Below are positions 1 through 7,711 of a stretch of 47,539 nucleotides of DNA, one piece after another. Both the position numbers and the translations under genes were made by a program. A model generated the notes under the pieces. The model did no database searches. It worked only from the letters and a program-made list of their open reading frames with translations, and was not told the DNA's origin. Position 1 is the first letter of the stretch; the number at the start of each line of letters is the position of its first letter. Source of the stretch: Bacteroidia bacterium (lineage in GTDB: Bacteria > Bacteroidota > Bacteroidia > Bacteroidales > Prolixibacteraceae); NCBI GenBank assembly GCA_026391655.1, contig JAPLDR010000063.1:1-47539 (forward strand), written 5' to 3'.

Positions 1-812
1 GCTGCAAATTGAGCAACAGGTGTTTGCACAGCCTGATTAACCTGAATATAGTTCGTCAAAGTTTTTGCATTGTTCCCGCTCTGATTTCCTGCCGTTAACG
101 TAACACTGTAATTTCCCGCGCTTGAATAAATAACAGTTGGATTTTGAAAAGTTGATGAACTTGGAGTTCCACCGGGGAAGCTCCACGACCATGAGATTGG
201 TGAGTTTAAGCTTTGGTCCAGGAATGATACTGATGAACCTGCGACAATATTTGTACTTCCGGTTGCTGCAAATTGAGCAACAGGTGTCTGCACAGCCTGA
301 TTAACCTGAATATAGTTTGTCAAAGTTTTTGCATTGTTCCCGCTCTGATTTCCTGCCGTTAACGTAACACTGTAATTTCCCGCGATTGAATAAATAACAG
401 TTGGATTTTGAGAAGTTGATGAACTTGGAGTTCCTCCGGGGAAGCTCCACGACCATGAGATTGGTGAGTTTAAACTTTGGTCCAGGAATGATACTGATGA
501 ACCTGCGACAATATTTGTACTTCCGGTTGCTGCAAATTGAGCAACAGGTGTCTGCACAGCCTGATTAACCTGAATAAAGTTTGTAATGGTTTTTGTATCT
601 GTACCACTCTGGTTACTGACTGTCAAAGAAACATTAAAAAGACCTGGATTTGCATATGTAACTGTCGGATTTTTGGCTGTTGACGAACTTGGAGTTCCTC
701 CAGGGAAGCTCCATGACCACGATGTAGGGCTGTTTGAGCTTTGATCAACAAATGATATTGAGGAACCAGTTGTAATATTAGTATTCCCTGTTGCTGCAAA
801 TTGAGCGACAGG
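1..812 (-). repeat. Tandem 264-bp repeats encoding PKD domains
   Basis: The phrase gctgcaaattgagc recurs at 1, 265, 529 and 793, a period of exactly 264 bp (88 codons). Units 1-264 and 265-528 are almost identical at the DNA level, with only scattered substitutions. Unit 529-792 has diverged more. The array continues beyond the left edge. The near identity points to recent duplication or ongoing gene conversion within the peptidase gene. Confidence 0.93.
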
Positions 813-1724
813 TTTATTGCTGGTTACAGCTGGATTTTGTATGATATAGGCTTCAGTAAATATTTTGCCATATATTAATGAAGAACCAGTCTGTACAAAA
901 TTATAATCCACCCAAATGGTTCCATTATTTCCCCAATTTTTCCCCCAGGAATTGAGCATCGCGAATGCATTTTTGCTATCGTCCCATCCATAAAGCAGCG
1001 TACAATGATACCCTCTTGAACCTGAACTAAACTGTTTCCAAATGCTAGTAGTTTTTGCAGTATAAAAAAAATCGTCCACCTGAAAGACTATCAAAACAGG
1101 TAATCCAGCATTAATGAATTCCTTTATCCATGAGTTACTTATTGGGTCGATCTTGTAATAGTGATCAATTTTATGCAATTCTGCAAGATTTCTTTGAGTA
1201 CTATTAGGCTGTGTTGAGCAATTTGACTGGTCATAGGTCATATCAGATAACTTGCATATACCTTGATCTTTCAATACTTCAAGGTTTGAAGTGACATAAG
1301 ATCCTTCCAGACAATTATTTGGATTAACATGACATTGATTAAACAGAAATGCTGGAGAATATATTATGGAACTATTGGGGTAGGAAGCATTATACTTGAC
1401 ATGATCAAGGATACTTTTAGCCATCGCAGATGCACAACTTACACAAGATCCTTGTTGACCTTGAGAAAAAGGAATGGCAGGTATTTGCAATTGAAAGGAG
1501 CTTGGTAAAGCGCCACTTGGTACTGGAGCAGAAGCACTTGGTATATTTGAATATACAGATGCAGGTGTTGGTAATAATCCAAGTTGATAGTTTTCCGTTT
1601 GAGGAGTTATTTCACTATTATCATTGTTGTCTTTTTCGCAGGATGCAAATAGTAACGACAAGATTAATAATAGCATTATCAACACTCGGCTTGTCAAAAC
1701 AGGATAAAAGTTTGAATTTTTCAT
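1..1724 (-). CDS. C1A (papain-like) cysteine peptidase lipoprotein with PKD repeats, 3' end outside window
   Basis: The frame runs open from an ATG at 1724 to the window edge, so the C-terminus is missing. The N-terminus is a lipoprotein signal (LLSLLFASC, Cys29). A papain-type domain follows: an active-site segment QGSCVSCASA with probable nucleophile Cys96, a histidine in GYHCTLLYGWDD, and the asparagine segment LNSWGKNWGNNG. The residue after the nucleophile is Ala instead of the usual Trp. After about residue 300 come at least three PKD (polycystic kidney disease) beta-sandwich repeats of 88 residues, each with a core like SWSWSFPGGTPSSS. In Bacteroidota, lipid-anchored peptidases with PKD arrays are usually surface or secreted enzymes acting on extracellular protein; that location is inferred. 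The missing end could carry more PKD units or a type IX sorting domain. The peptidase assignment is firm; the substrate is unknown. Confidence 0.88.
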   Translation of the reverse strand, partial: MKNSNFYPVLTSRVLIMLLLILSLLFASCEKDNNDNSEITPQTENYQLGLLPTPASVYSNIPSASAPVPSGALPSSFQLQIPAIPFSQGQQGSCVSCASAMAKSILDHVKYNASYPNSSIIYSPAFLFNQCHVNPNNCLEGSYVTSNLEVLKDQGICKLSDMTYDQSNCSTQPNSTQRNLAELHKIDHYYKIDPISNSWIKEFINAGLPVLIVFQVDDFFYTAKTTSIWKQFSSGSRGYHCTLLYGWDDSKNAFAMLNSWGKNWGNNGTIWVDYNFVQTGSSLIYGKIFTEAYIIQNPAVTSNKPVAQFAATGNTNITTGSSISFVDQSSNSPTSWSWSFPGGTPSSSTAKNPTVTYANPGLFNVSLTVSNQSGTDTKTITNFIQVNQAVQTPVAQFAATGSTNIVAGSSVSFLDQSLNSPISWSWSFPGGTPSSSTSQNPTVIYSIAGNYSVTLTAGNQSGNNAKTLTNYIQVNQAVQTPVAQFAATGSTNIVAGSSVSFLDQSLNSPISWSWSFPGGTPSSSTFQNPTVIYSSAGNYSVTLTAGNQSGNNAKTLTNYIQVNQAVQTPVAQFA

Positions 1725-2018
1725 GGCAAATGTTATTAAAAGTTTGTTCGCCAAAGGTAGAATAGCATAAAAGCGAAAAAAATGTGCTTTTTGGGGTTAG
1801 AAAGGGGCAATGAAAATAAAATGAATATTCAGAACAAGGTTTAGGCTATACTACATACTGCAGGAACAAAAAATATTTATCGTTAATACCTTGTTTTTAT
1901 ATTCTATAATTACGTATTATATTAAGGATATTGATATAATTTGTTGATAACTAAAAAAGTAGTAAAAGTAGATGAGGTTGAGATGAATATACTCGCGCAA
2001 GTAATTTCACTTATATTT
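1725..2018. other. AT-rich intergenic stretch with no recognised gene
   Basis: This is the 5' side of the peptidase gene. I see no convincing open frame on either strand and no clear hairpin. It should hold the promoter of the peptidase gene: TTTG-type boxes occur close to the start codon, but none has the right spacing to a TAnnTTTG element to be called with confidence. Confidence 0.4.
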
Positions 2019-2168
2019 TTAAAATGGAAGATCGTCTTTAGCTTTAGCCAGATCATCGTCCTTTTTGTTTTTTACTTTTATCTTTTCAATGTCAGGGTTT
2101 GCCGTATTGGGTATCATATCTAAATTATTGAACTCAATATCAAGGCTCTTGATAAGGTTAATATTCAT
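2019..2168 (-). CDS. Micro-ORF of 49 codons with an SSB-like acidic tail
   Basis: A short frame from ATG at 2168 to TAA at 2019 encodes a highly charged peptide ending AKAKDDLPF. The last residues resemble the acidic tip (typically DDDIPF or DDDLPF) by which single-stranded DNA-binding proteins recruit partners. No OB-fold precedes it, and an in-frame stop lies just upstream of the ATG. It could be the remnant of a longer gene, a genuine small protein or chance. Codon usage is plausible, but there is no other support. Confidence 0.25.
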   Translation of the reverse strand: MNINLIKSLDIEFNNLDMIPNTANPDIEKIKVKNKKDDDLAKAKDDLPF

Positions 2169-2221
2169 CTTGTCATTATCAGATAGTTACTTTAGGTCAT
2201 TATATTGATTTCTTAGCGACC

Positions 2222-2249
2222 AAAAAAAGAGAGCTTCGCTCTCCTTTTT
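2222..2249 (-). terminator. Rho-independent terminator after the 2249-2702 gene
   Basis: GAGAGC (2229-2234) pairs with GCTCTC (2238-2243) across a TTC loop. On the minus strand the stem is followed by seven T residues (plus-strand A run 2222-2228). It begins right after the stop codon of the small minus-strand gene. A shorter T run on the other side could also give some termination of plus-strand transcription. Confidence 0.75.
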
Positions 2250-2702
2250 CAAAGGCTGATTTGTTCTTCAACCTCTTTGACTTTCCCATCCAGTGTGCGT
2301 TTCATCTCGTCGATAACAGAGGTGATCACTGATGAAACGAATCCCGATTTTATCGGGGTGAGTTCCATGAGGCCATTAAAAAACAAATTTATCTTCTCAT
2401 GAATTGGAGGTTTTGAACTCATTGCCGGCAGCATCTCTTAACAGAATCACAGAGCTGAGTGAATCGGCTCCGATCTGGAAGGTTTGCAATTTACGGCGTG
2501 ATTCGTTCAGTGTCCTCCAGCGGTCGATCAGCAGTGTCAGATCTTCCACCCTTTGGATCTTCTCGTCCAGACTGAGCTTGCGTGGCTCTTCAGGCGTATC
2601 TTTCACAATCGTCATCACCGGAGTTGCAGCAGCTTCTACGGTTTTTACTTCAACAACTTCAGCAGCATTGGTGATTTTCTCTGCAACATTTGATTTATTC
2701 AT
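2249..2702 (-). pseudogene. Small hypothetical protein split by a frameshift
   Basis: Two overlapping minus-strand frames look like one gene. The first (2397-2702, 101 codons) has a polar N-terminus, then a helical core around KLSLDEKIQRVEDLTLLIDR and a segment LQTFQIGADSLSSVILLRD, and stops after FKTSNS. The second (2249-2434) carries what looks like the missing C-terminus, containing SVIDEMKRTLDGKVKEVEEQI and ending just before a terminator. The overlap with a different frame suggests a single-base indel near 2400-2430. A palindrome at 2343-2357 lies inside the second part and may be an inserted short repeat. Function is unknown; the helical make-up fits a small coiled-coil protein. An alternative is two overlapping genes that are translationally coupled. 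Confidence 0.5.
2343..2357. repeat. Short palindrome CCCGAT-TTT-ATCGGG
   Basis: A perfect 6-bp stem with a 3-base loop, lying inside the C-terminal part of the broken small gene. Short palindromes of this kind are frequent interspersed elements in Bacteroidota genomes (general knowledge). Here it would add residues such as LTPIKSGF to the encoded protein. Confidence 0.5.
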
Positions 2703-3020
2703 AATCTTTATGCTTCTGCCCTGAAGGCTTATATTGGCATCTGGCCCGCCGTTACATTAAATTTCGGGCAGACCAAATTGAGCCGGGCGGATTCTTGTCA
2801 ATGGGTGAATGTCTGGTTTTGCCTTCGACAAGTTCAGGCACCGGATTATATTGGGCAAAAGCTGACCGAACACGAAGTGCCGGAGGGCGCTGCACTAGGT
2901 GTTTTAATCCGCAGCGACCTTAAGTCCCTTGACTTTTCCGGGCGGCGATCTCCGTCAATTGACGGATTGCACCGTAATTTGAGTGTAACAGCAAACTTTC
3001 TCAGAACTCAGATTGGGGTT
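2703..3020. other. Gene-poor spacer with sequence fragments
   Basis: No protein family can be recognised in the open frames here. The stretch has a higher GC content than its flanks and includes the phrase cttcgacaagttcaggcacc, similar to a short intergenic repeat seen in many bacteria. It looks like debris from earlier insertions between the small gene and the PUL. The 89-codon plus-strand frame at 2778-3047 runs into the terminator and has no recognisable features. Confidence 0.35.
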
Positions 3021-3056
3021 AAAAAAGAAACTCCGCCTGTCGGATGACGGAGGCGG
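3021..3056 (-). terminator. Rho-independent terminator of the pectin PUL
   Basis: CCGCCT (3033-3038) pairs with AGGCGG (3051-3056), with an inner GTC/GAC pairing and a small bulge. On the minus strand the stem is followed by a T-rich run (A-rich plus strand 3021-3030). It lies about 110 bp past the last PUL gene and is the natural end of that long minus-strand transcript. Confidence 0.65.
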
Positions 3057-3163
3057 GGGATATGGATTATTTTCAATCTCTTAAGATGACTTATTTTACA
3101 AAAATATCAGTAGCATCAGATTGATTTATAAATAGTTTATGAAATACAAGTCATTCCCGGGTC

Positions 3164-4198
3164 TTACTTCGGCCACTCCCCATTTTTGATTTCCTTTAAC
3201 TGAAGCTTTGCAGGATCGACCACCACATGTTTAATCCGCTCTCTGCGCCAGGTATAAACAATGTGTACCAGCCCGTCGGAAGCCTGAATCACAGAAGGAT
3301 AAGAATACTGACTGATTTCCGAATCTTCCAGTATCAACGCTGCATACCAGGTTTGCCCGTCTTTAGAAACTGAAACATTCAATGGTGTACGGGCTCCCTT
3401 GGTTTCACCTTTGGGAGGCAGAACATGGTTGTTTGGCAGTGAAATGGCAGTCATTGACGACCAGGTTTTCCCGCCATCAACCGATTTTGATTCAACAATA
3501 GCCCGGTTTTGGCTCCGGCAAAGTATCTGCAAGCTTCCATCAGGATAGGTTAGTATGCTTGGCTGAATCACGAAGAATGTTTTCCCGTCGTTGATTGGCC
3601 CAATCTTCTCCCAGGTCTTTCCAAAATCGGGTGTACATTCGAAATGAACCCTCCAGCCACCTTTGCCTTCCGTACTTGATGGACATATCAAGGTTCCATT
3701 GGCAAGCAGAATCGGTTTATTTTTTACCGGCCCGATGAAACCTTCGGGCAAAGTTTGAGGCTTGCCCCATGTTTTCCCGTGATCAGAAGATTTAAGCAGC
3801 ATACCCCACCAGATTGAGGGGCTTGGACCAATTTTATAAAACAACATCAATTCTCCGTTTGGAATCTGAAACAAAACCGGGTTCCATGTTGGGTAACGCA
3901 AGGTGTCGTTTTGCACACCATTGGCCACTTCAACCGATGGAGTCCATTTGCCTCCCTCCAAACGACTGACCCAAATTCCAACATCGGGATTACGCTCCTT
4001 TGTGCCACCAAACCAGGCCGCAACTAACCCAACAGGTGTTTCTGCGATAGTGGCTGCATGACATGACGGATAAGGTGCCTCGGTATAAATAAATTCATCA
4101 ACCAAAATTCCCTGTTTCCAGTTGGGAATTTGTGCTTTTACGCCAATATTTATTAAGCAAATGATTATGAGTGCGATAATGGGACGACTGTGTGACAT
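3164..4198 (-). CDS. Secreted sialidase-fold (BNR repeat) glycosidase-like protein
   Basis: A 344-residue protein with an N-terminal signal peptide (hydrophobic to about residue 22, ending VKAQ). The rest is a six-bladed propeller of the BNR_2 type: Asp-box motifs (S/T-x-D-x-G-x-T-W) appear as SSDHGKTW, TPDFGKTW, SVDGGKTW and SKDGQTWY. This fold is shared by GH33 sialidases, but relatives in pectin PULs often have other or unknown specificities, so the substrate should not be assumed to be sialic acid. The arginine triad of true sialidases is not evident to me. It is the last gene of the PUL, 33 bp after the esterase fusion and upstream of a terminator, so it is probably co-transcribed. Fold assignment is strong, activity unknown. 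Confidence 0.85.
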   Translation of the reverse strand: MSHSRPIIALIIICLINIGVKAQIPNWKQGILVDEFIYTEAPYPSCHAATIAETPVGLVAAWFGGTKERNPDVGIWVSRLEGGKWTPSVEVANGVQNDTLRYPTWNPVLFQIPNGELMLFYKIGPSPSIWWGMLLKSSDHGKTWGKPQTLPEGFIGPVKNKPILLANGTLICPSSTEGKGGWRVHFECTPDFGKTWEKIGPINDGKTFFVIQPSILTYPDGSLQILCRSQNRAIVESKSVDGGKTWSSMTAISLPNNHVLPPKGETKGARTPLNVSVSKDGQTWYAALILEDSEISQYSYPSVIQASDGLVHIVYTWRRERIKHVVVDPAKLQLKEIKNGEWPK

Positions 4199-4231
4199 AT
4201 TTTGTATTTTTAATTAGATTTTCCTGTTCAT

Positions 4232-6199
4232 CTATTTCACCGCTTTAGCTGCTTCAGCCTTCTTTGCTTTCAGCATATCTGTATATGTTTTATACATGAT
4301 CTTCCAATTGCGTCCGTTAGCGTTTAGAAATTGTTCAGATTTGGTTTTGTATATCTCAAAAATGGCCGAAATCTGTTTCATGCTTTTATAGTCAACAGCC
4401 ATTTCGCGTGCTTCTTTCAGAAAACCAAGGATGGTGGCTTCTTCCTCCGAAGTTAAATCCGGAACTATGGCATGGTAACCTTTCATGGTAAACGCTACTT
4501 TTCCAACAGTATAAAAATCGAGTACTTTTTCTACCTGATCTTCTGTAAGGTCTTTGCGAAGTCCTGTCATTAAGGCTTCGTGGACTGATTTTGGCTTTGT
4601 GGAATTAATAATCACTTCACGGTCGAGATTACTTAGTTGATTTCCTGTGAGTGGGTTTATACCATCGGGAACCAACGAGTAGGAATGCTCATTATTCCAG
4701 TCGCGTACTGCTTTTATGTGTTTAATAATTACCGATTTAACGCGAGCTTCCTTATCTTTATCGTTCAGTTTAAGAGAATCAGTCCATGTTTGAGCACGTT
4801 TTTCGGCATCGATATCCGAATTGATTTTGGCATCCGCTTTTTTATTGAAGTACTTTTCAACCGTTTTGAAATCGCAGATAGCATTTGCCGGCATTTTTTC
4901 TCCGTTAACTCCAAAACTCAGCATGGCTTCTTTGGGTTCTACGATTACTTTACTTTCGTCGGGCAGGTTGGCATTTAAACCAAATGTGCTGATAAAGAAG
5001 TTGTAAACGGCGTTTCGTTTGTTTGGACCAAAATCATGACCTTCGGTTGGCAAATGTACATTCGAAACATTTTTTCCGGCATTATAAAAACCATAAATCC
5101 GTTGAAGATAAGGATATTCCAGTTCCGGAACGGAAGCTGTCCAGTCTTTACCTTCCGAAATTACGCAAACAGGTTTCGGAGCGAAAGTAGCCATCAGTTC
5201 AGCATTATTTGTTCCGCCACAGGCCAGCGAAACAGGCATTCCGCTTTCACAGGGACAACCGCCATCGAAATGTGAAGCAAGACTTACAGTCGGACATGCC
5301 GCAGTAAATCTATCATCCAGCACCGAAAGTAAAACCACCTGAGAGCCTCCCCCCGAACCGCCATTGGCTGCCACTTTTGAAGCGTCAATATCTTTACGGG
5401 TAAGCATGTAATCCAGAATGGTTAAGCCGTTCATAATTTGAATGATATGTGCAACTGAAGTGCGGTGAGCCGTATAGGAAACCTGCAATTCCGATTCACC
5501 CCAACCGAAAAGGTCGTAACTCACGCATGTTGCTCCCATGCGGGCAAGCGTGGCAAAACGATTTTGCTCATCGGAATTGTAACGACCATCAGTCCAATGG
5601 CCGTTAGGGCAAAGAATCACCCCATGTTTTCCTTTGCTGAGCGGGTTGTAAATAGATCCGCACACGTATAAACCGGGCAATGTTTCGATGGCAAAATTTT
5701 GAACGGTATAACCGTCGTATTTGCGGATTTCAGAAAGAATCGGTTTTGAATTTACCCGTTTTTTCAGGATGGAATCAATCTGCAGTTTTTCACGGACTTC
5801 CTTGCGAAGACAGGCTTTACGAACATTCCATTCTAATGAATCCTTATAAAGCGTATTAAGATAAGTCAGCATCTTTTTCCCATCATCGGCAATACGGCGG
5901 GGATATTCGTAACCTTTTATTTTATAGGTTTTTTCGTCTTGTTTTACAAATTTATAGTCGAAAAGAGCCAGGACGTTGGTCAGTGATTCTTCCAGCGAAT
6001 ACGGACGAATGCGAAAATCGGCAAATGGAATAACTTTCCCTGTTGTGTCGACCTCGAATTTCAGGCTTACATTGAAACGGGTTCCAATTTCCTGAAGCAC
6101 TTTTCCCAGGGGTTTTGAAAATTGAGTTTCGTATGATTGAGCCTCAGATATTATTGTCAATGTGATGATTAAAGCCAGACCTATAAGTATTCTTTTCAT
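4232..6199 (-). CDS. STN - alpha/beta-hydrolase esterase - DUF3826 fusion
   Basis: The 655-residue protein has three parts. After a signal peptide (to about residue 20), residues 25-95 resemble an STN domain, the small fold found in TonB-dependent transducers and secretins. Residues about 100-410 form an alpha/beta-hydrolase with nucleophile elbow GGSGG (Ser282), candidate acid Asp352 in EGKDWT and His388 in TEGHDF. This is in the style of acetylxylan and pectin esterases; family CE19 (the methylesterase BT1017 of the rhamnogalacturonan-II system) is a possible home but unconfirmed. Residues about 470-655 match the stand-alone DUF3826 protein at 17032-17691: both have a segment like L-x-x-x-Q-[VL]-E-x-V, a short MKGY/YKGY motif and W/FLxEAREx-[SA]-[MV]. 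The role is probably removal of methyl or acetyl groups from pectin in the periplasm. The three-part fusion is unusual. Confidence 0.8.
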   Translation of the reverse strand: MKRILIGLALIITLTIISEAQSYETQFSKPLGKVLQEIGTRFNVSLKFEVDTTGKVIPFADFRIRPYSLEESLTNVLALFDYKFVKQDEKTYKIKGYEYPRRIADDGKKMLTYLNTLYKDSLEWNVRKACLRKEVREKLQIDSILKKRVNSKPILSEIRKYDGYTVQNFAIETLPGLYVCGSIYNPLSKGKHGVILCPNGHWTDGRYNSDEQNRFATLARMGATCVSYDLFGWGESELQVSYTAHRTSVAHIIQIMNGLTILDYMLTRKDIDASKVAANGGSGGGSQVVLLSVLDDRFTAACPTVSLASHFDGGCPCESGMPVSLACGGTNNAELMATFAPKPVCVISEGKDWTASVPELEYPYLQRIYGFYNAGKNVSNVHLPTEGHDFGPNKRNAVYNFFISTFGLNANLPDESKVIVEPKEAMLSFGVNGEKMPANAICDFKTVEKYFNKKADAKINSDIDAEKRAQTWTDSLKLNDKDKEARVKSVIIKHIKAVRDWNNEHSYSLVPDGINPLTGNQLSNLDREVIINSTKPKSVHEALMTGLRKDLTEDQVEKVLDFYTVGKVAFTMKGYHAIVPDLTSEEEATILGFLKEAREMAVDYKSMKQISAIFEIYKTKSEQFLNANGRNWKIMYKTYTDMLKAKKAEAAKAVK

Positions 6200-6213
6200 C
6201 GTTCTCTAATTTT

Positions 6214-7548
6214 TTATTCCGCAGTTATTTTCTCTCCATTTACAAAAACATCATTCATTTTCACCCGTTTGCAATTTTCGAAGATGCTTTTTTGTTTTGC
6301 CTGAATATAGATATTTGTGAGCGTGATATCTGTAATCGGTGATTCTTCCAGCCCGCGTATTTTAATGGGAATCATCACATCGGAGCCGGTAACGTTGCTG
6401 ATATTAATATTACGGAAGATTGGTGTGCGTTCACTCAGCGGTTCTGCCGGCATTTTGGTATATAACAGATCCAGAATAATGGCTTCCTGTTTGATATTTC
6501 GTATAACGATATTATTCACCTGAATATCTTCAACTACTCCTCCGCGACCACGGGTTGATTTGATACGGATTCCACGTTCAGTGCCATCGAAAACGCAATT
6601 ACTGATTACCACTTTTTTTACGCCGCCACTCATTTCACTTCCGATAACCACGCCACCATGACCAGCTAACATGGTGCAATTGGTAATTGTGATATTCTCT
6701 TCAGCGCCATTTAGTCTTCGCCCTTGCAGGTCACGACCGCTTTTGAGTGTGATGCAATCGTCGCCAACCGAAATATGACAATTGGAAATATGTACGTTAC
6801 GGCACGATTCGGGATTGATGCCGTCGGTGTTTGGCGAAGGGGGATTATTGATTGTAACCCGGTCCACAGTAACATTGTCGCAAAACTCGGGATTAATCGT
6901 CCAGAATGGTGAATTGACAATAGTAATGTCTTCAACTTTAAAGTTCTTACAACGAAGAAGTTGAATTAACGGAGGACGAAAAAAACGACGTTTCATGGAA
7001 GGAATGTATTCTTCATTAGTTTCTGCATACAACGCCTTTACATCATTTGCCTTATCCCACATTGGTTGATATTTATTGAAATCACGCACTCCGTTGGTTC
7101 TAAGGTCTGCAATAACGCGAAAGAATTCTTCCCACCATTTTTTACCCTGACCATCAAGTTTTCCCTCACCTTTAATCGTAATATTCTCGGCATCGGCGGC
7201 AGAAATTAGCGGAGAGAAACTTTTCATCAAAATTCCTTCGTGGCGCATTTCCACAAAAGGTAAATAATTGTCGAAATTATCTGAAAACAAAAGCGTTGCT
7301 CCGGCTTCCAGTTCAATGGTAATATTGCTTTTCAGTTTGATCGCACCTGTCAGATATTTCCCGGCCGGGAAATACAAGGTTCCGCCACCATTGGTATTCA
7401 GTTTACTGATAGTCGTATTTATCAATTCTGTATTCAGTTCTGAACCTGAAGGATTTGCACCGGCTTTGAGCATGTCAATTCGTTCGGCGTGAAGAAGCGA
7501 AGTAATAAATAGTAATAAAATAGCTGCAAGCTTAAATTTTAGATTCAT
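6214..7548 (-). CDS. GH28 polygalacturonase family enzyme
   Basis: A right-handed beta-helix glycoside hydrolase. With the start at 7548 the protein is 444 residues and begins with a clean signal peptide (MNLKFKLAAILLLFITSLLHAE). The longer frame from 7635 would put 29 polar residues ahead of it, so 7548 is preferred. All GH28 signature segments are present: NTDG at 240-243, GDD at 262-264, GHG around His297 and RIK at 328-330, which supply the three catalytic aspartates and substrate contacts. GH28 enzymes hydrolyse alpha-1,4-galacturonic linkages in homogalacturonan or galacturonic-rhamnose linkages in rhamnogalacturonan; which applies here cannot be read from sequence alone. It ends 14 bp before the esterase fusion start, consistent with one operon. 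Confidence 0.93.
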   Translation of the reverse strand: MNLKFKLAAILLLFITSLLHAERIDMLKAGANPSGSELNTELINTTISKLNTNGGGTLYFPAGKYLTGAIKLKSNITIELEAGATLLFSDNFDNYLPFVEMRHEGILMKSFSPLISAADAENITIKGEGKLDGQGKKWWEEFFRVIADLRTNGVRDFNKYQPMWDKANDVKALYAETNEEYIPSMKRRFFRPPLIQLLRCKNFKVEDITIVNSPFWTINPEFCDNVTVDRVTINNPPSPNTDGINPESCRNVHISNCHISVGDDCITLKSGRDLQGRRLNGAEENITITNCTMLAGHGGVVIGSEMSGGVKKVVISNCVFDGTERGIRIKSTRGRGGVVEDIQVNNIVIRNIKQEAIILDLLYTKMPAEPLSERTPIFRNINISNVTGSDVMIPIKIRGLEESPITDITLTNIYIQAKQKSIFENCKRVKMNDVFVNGEKITAE

Positions 7549-7711
7549 ATCAAAGTGTATTATGGTTTTATAACGATTTTTGTGGGTAAAACTTTGTTTA
7601 TATTTTTTAAATGATCTGGTTTTAGCGGCTGGCAATTGTTTGTGATGAACAGCAAGCAGCCAGTTGCAAGTAGCCAGAATCTCAATATTATTTTATCCAT
7701 ACTAATTTTTT

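Noticed and set aside
1-812. Evenly spaced repeats that could suggest a CRISPR array
   Set aside because: The 264-bp units are continuous, have no spacers and encode PKD domains in a single frame.
1430-1765. Plus-strand frame of 111 codons
   Set aside because: It is antisense to the start of the cysteine peptidase gene and has no recognisable features.
2404-2724. Plus-strand frame of 106 codons
   Set aside because: Antisense shadow of the small minus-strand gene, which has a terminator and coherent helical sequence.
2778-3047. Plus-strand frame of 89 codons
   Set aside because: Runs into the PUL terminator and matches nothing; composition is that of spacer debris.
3164-4198. Calling the BNR protein a sialidase
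   Set aside because: Asp-boxes show the fold only; the sialidase arginine triad is not evident and the context is pectin.
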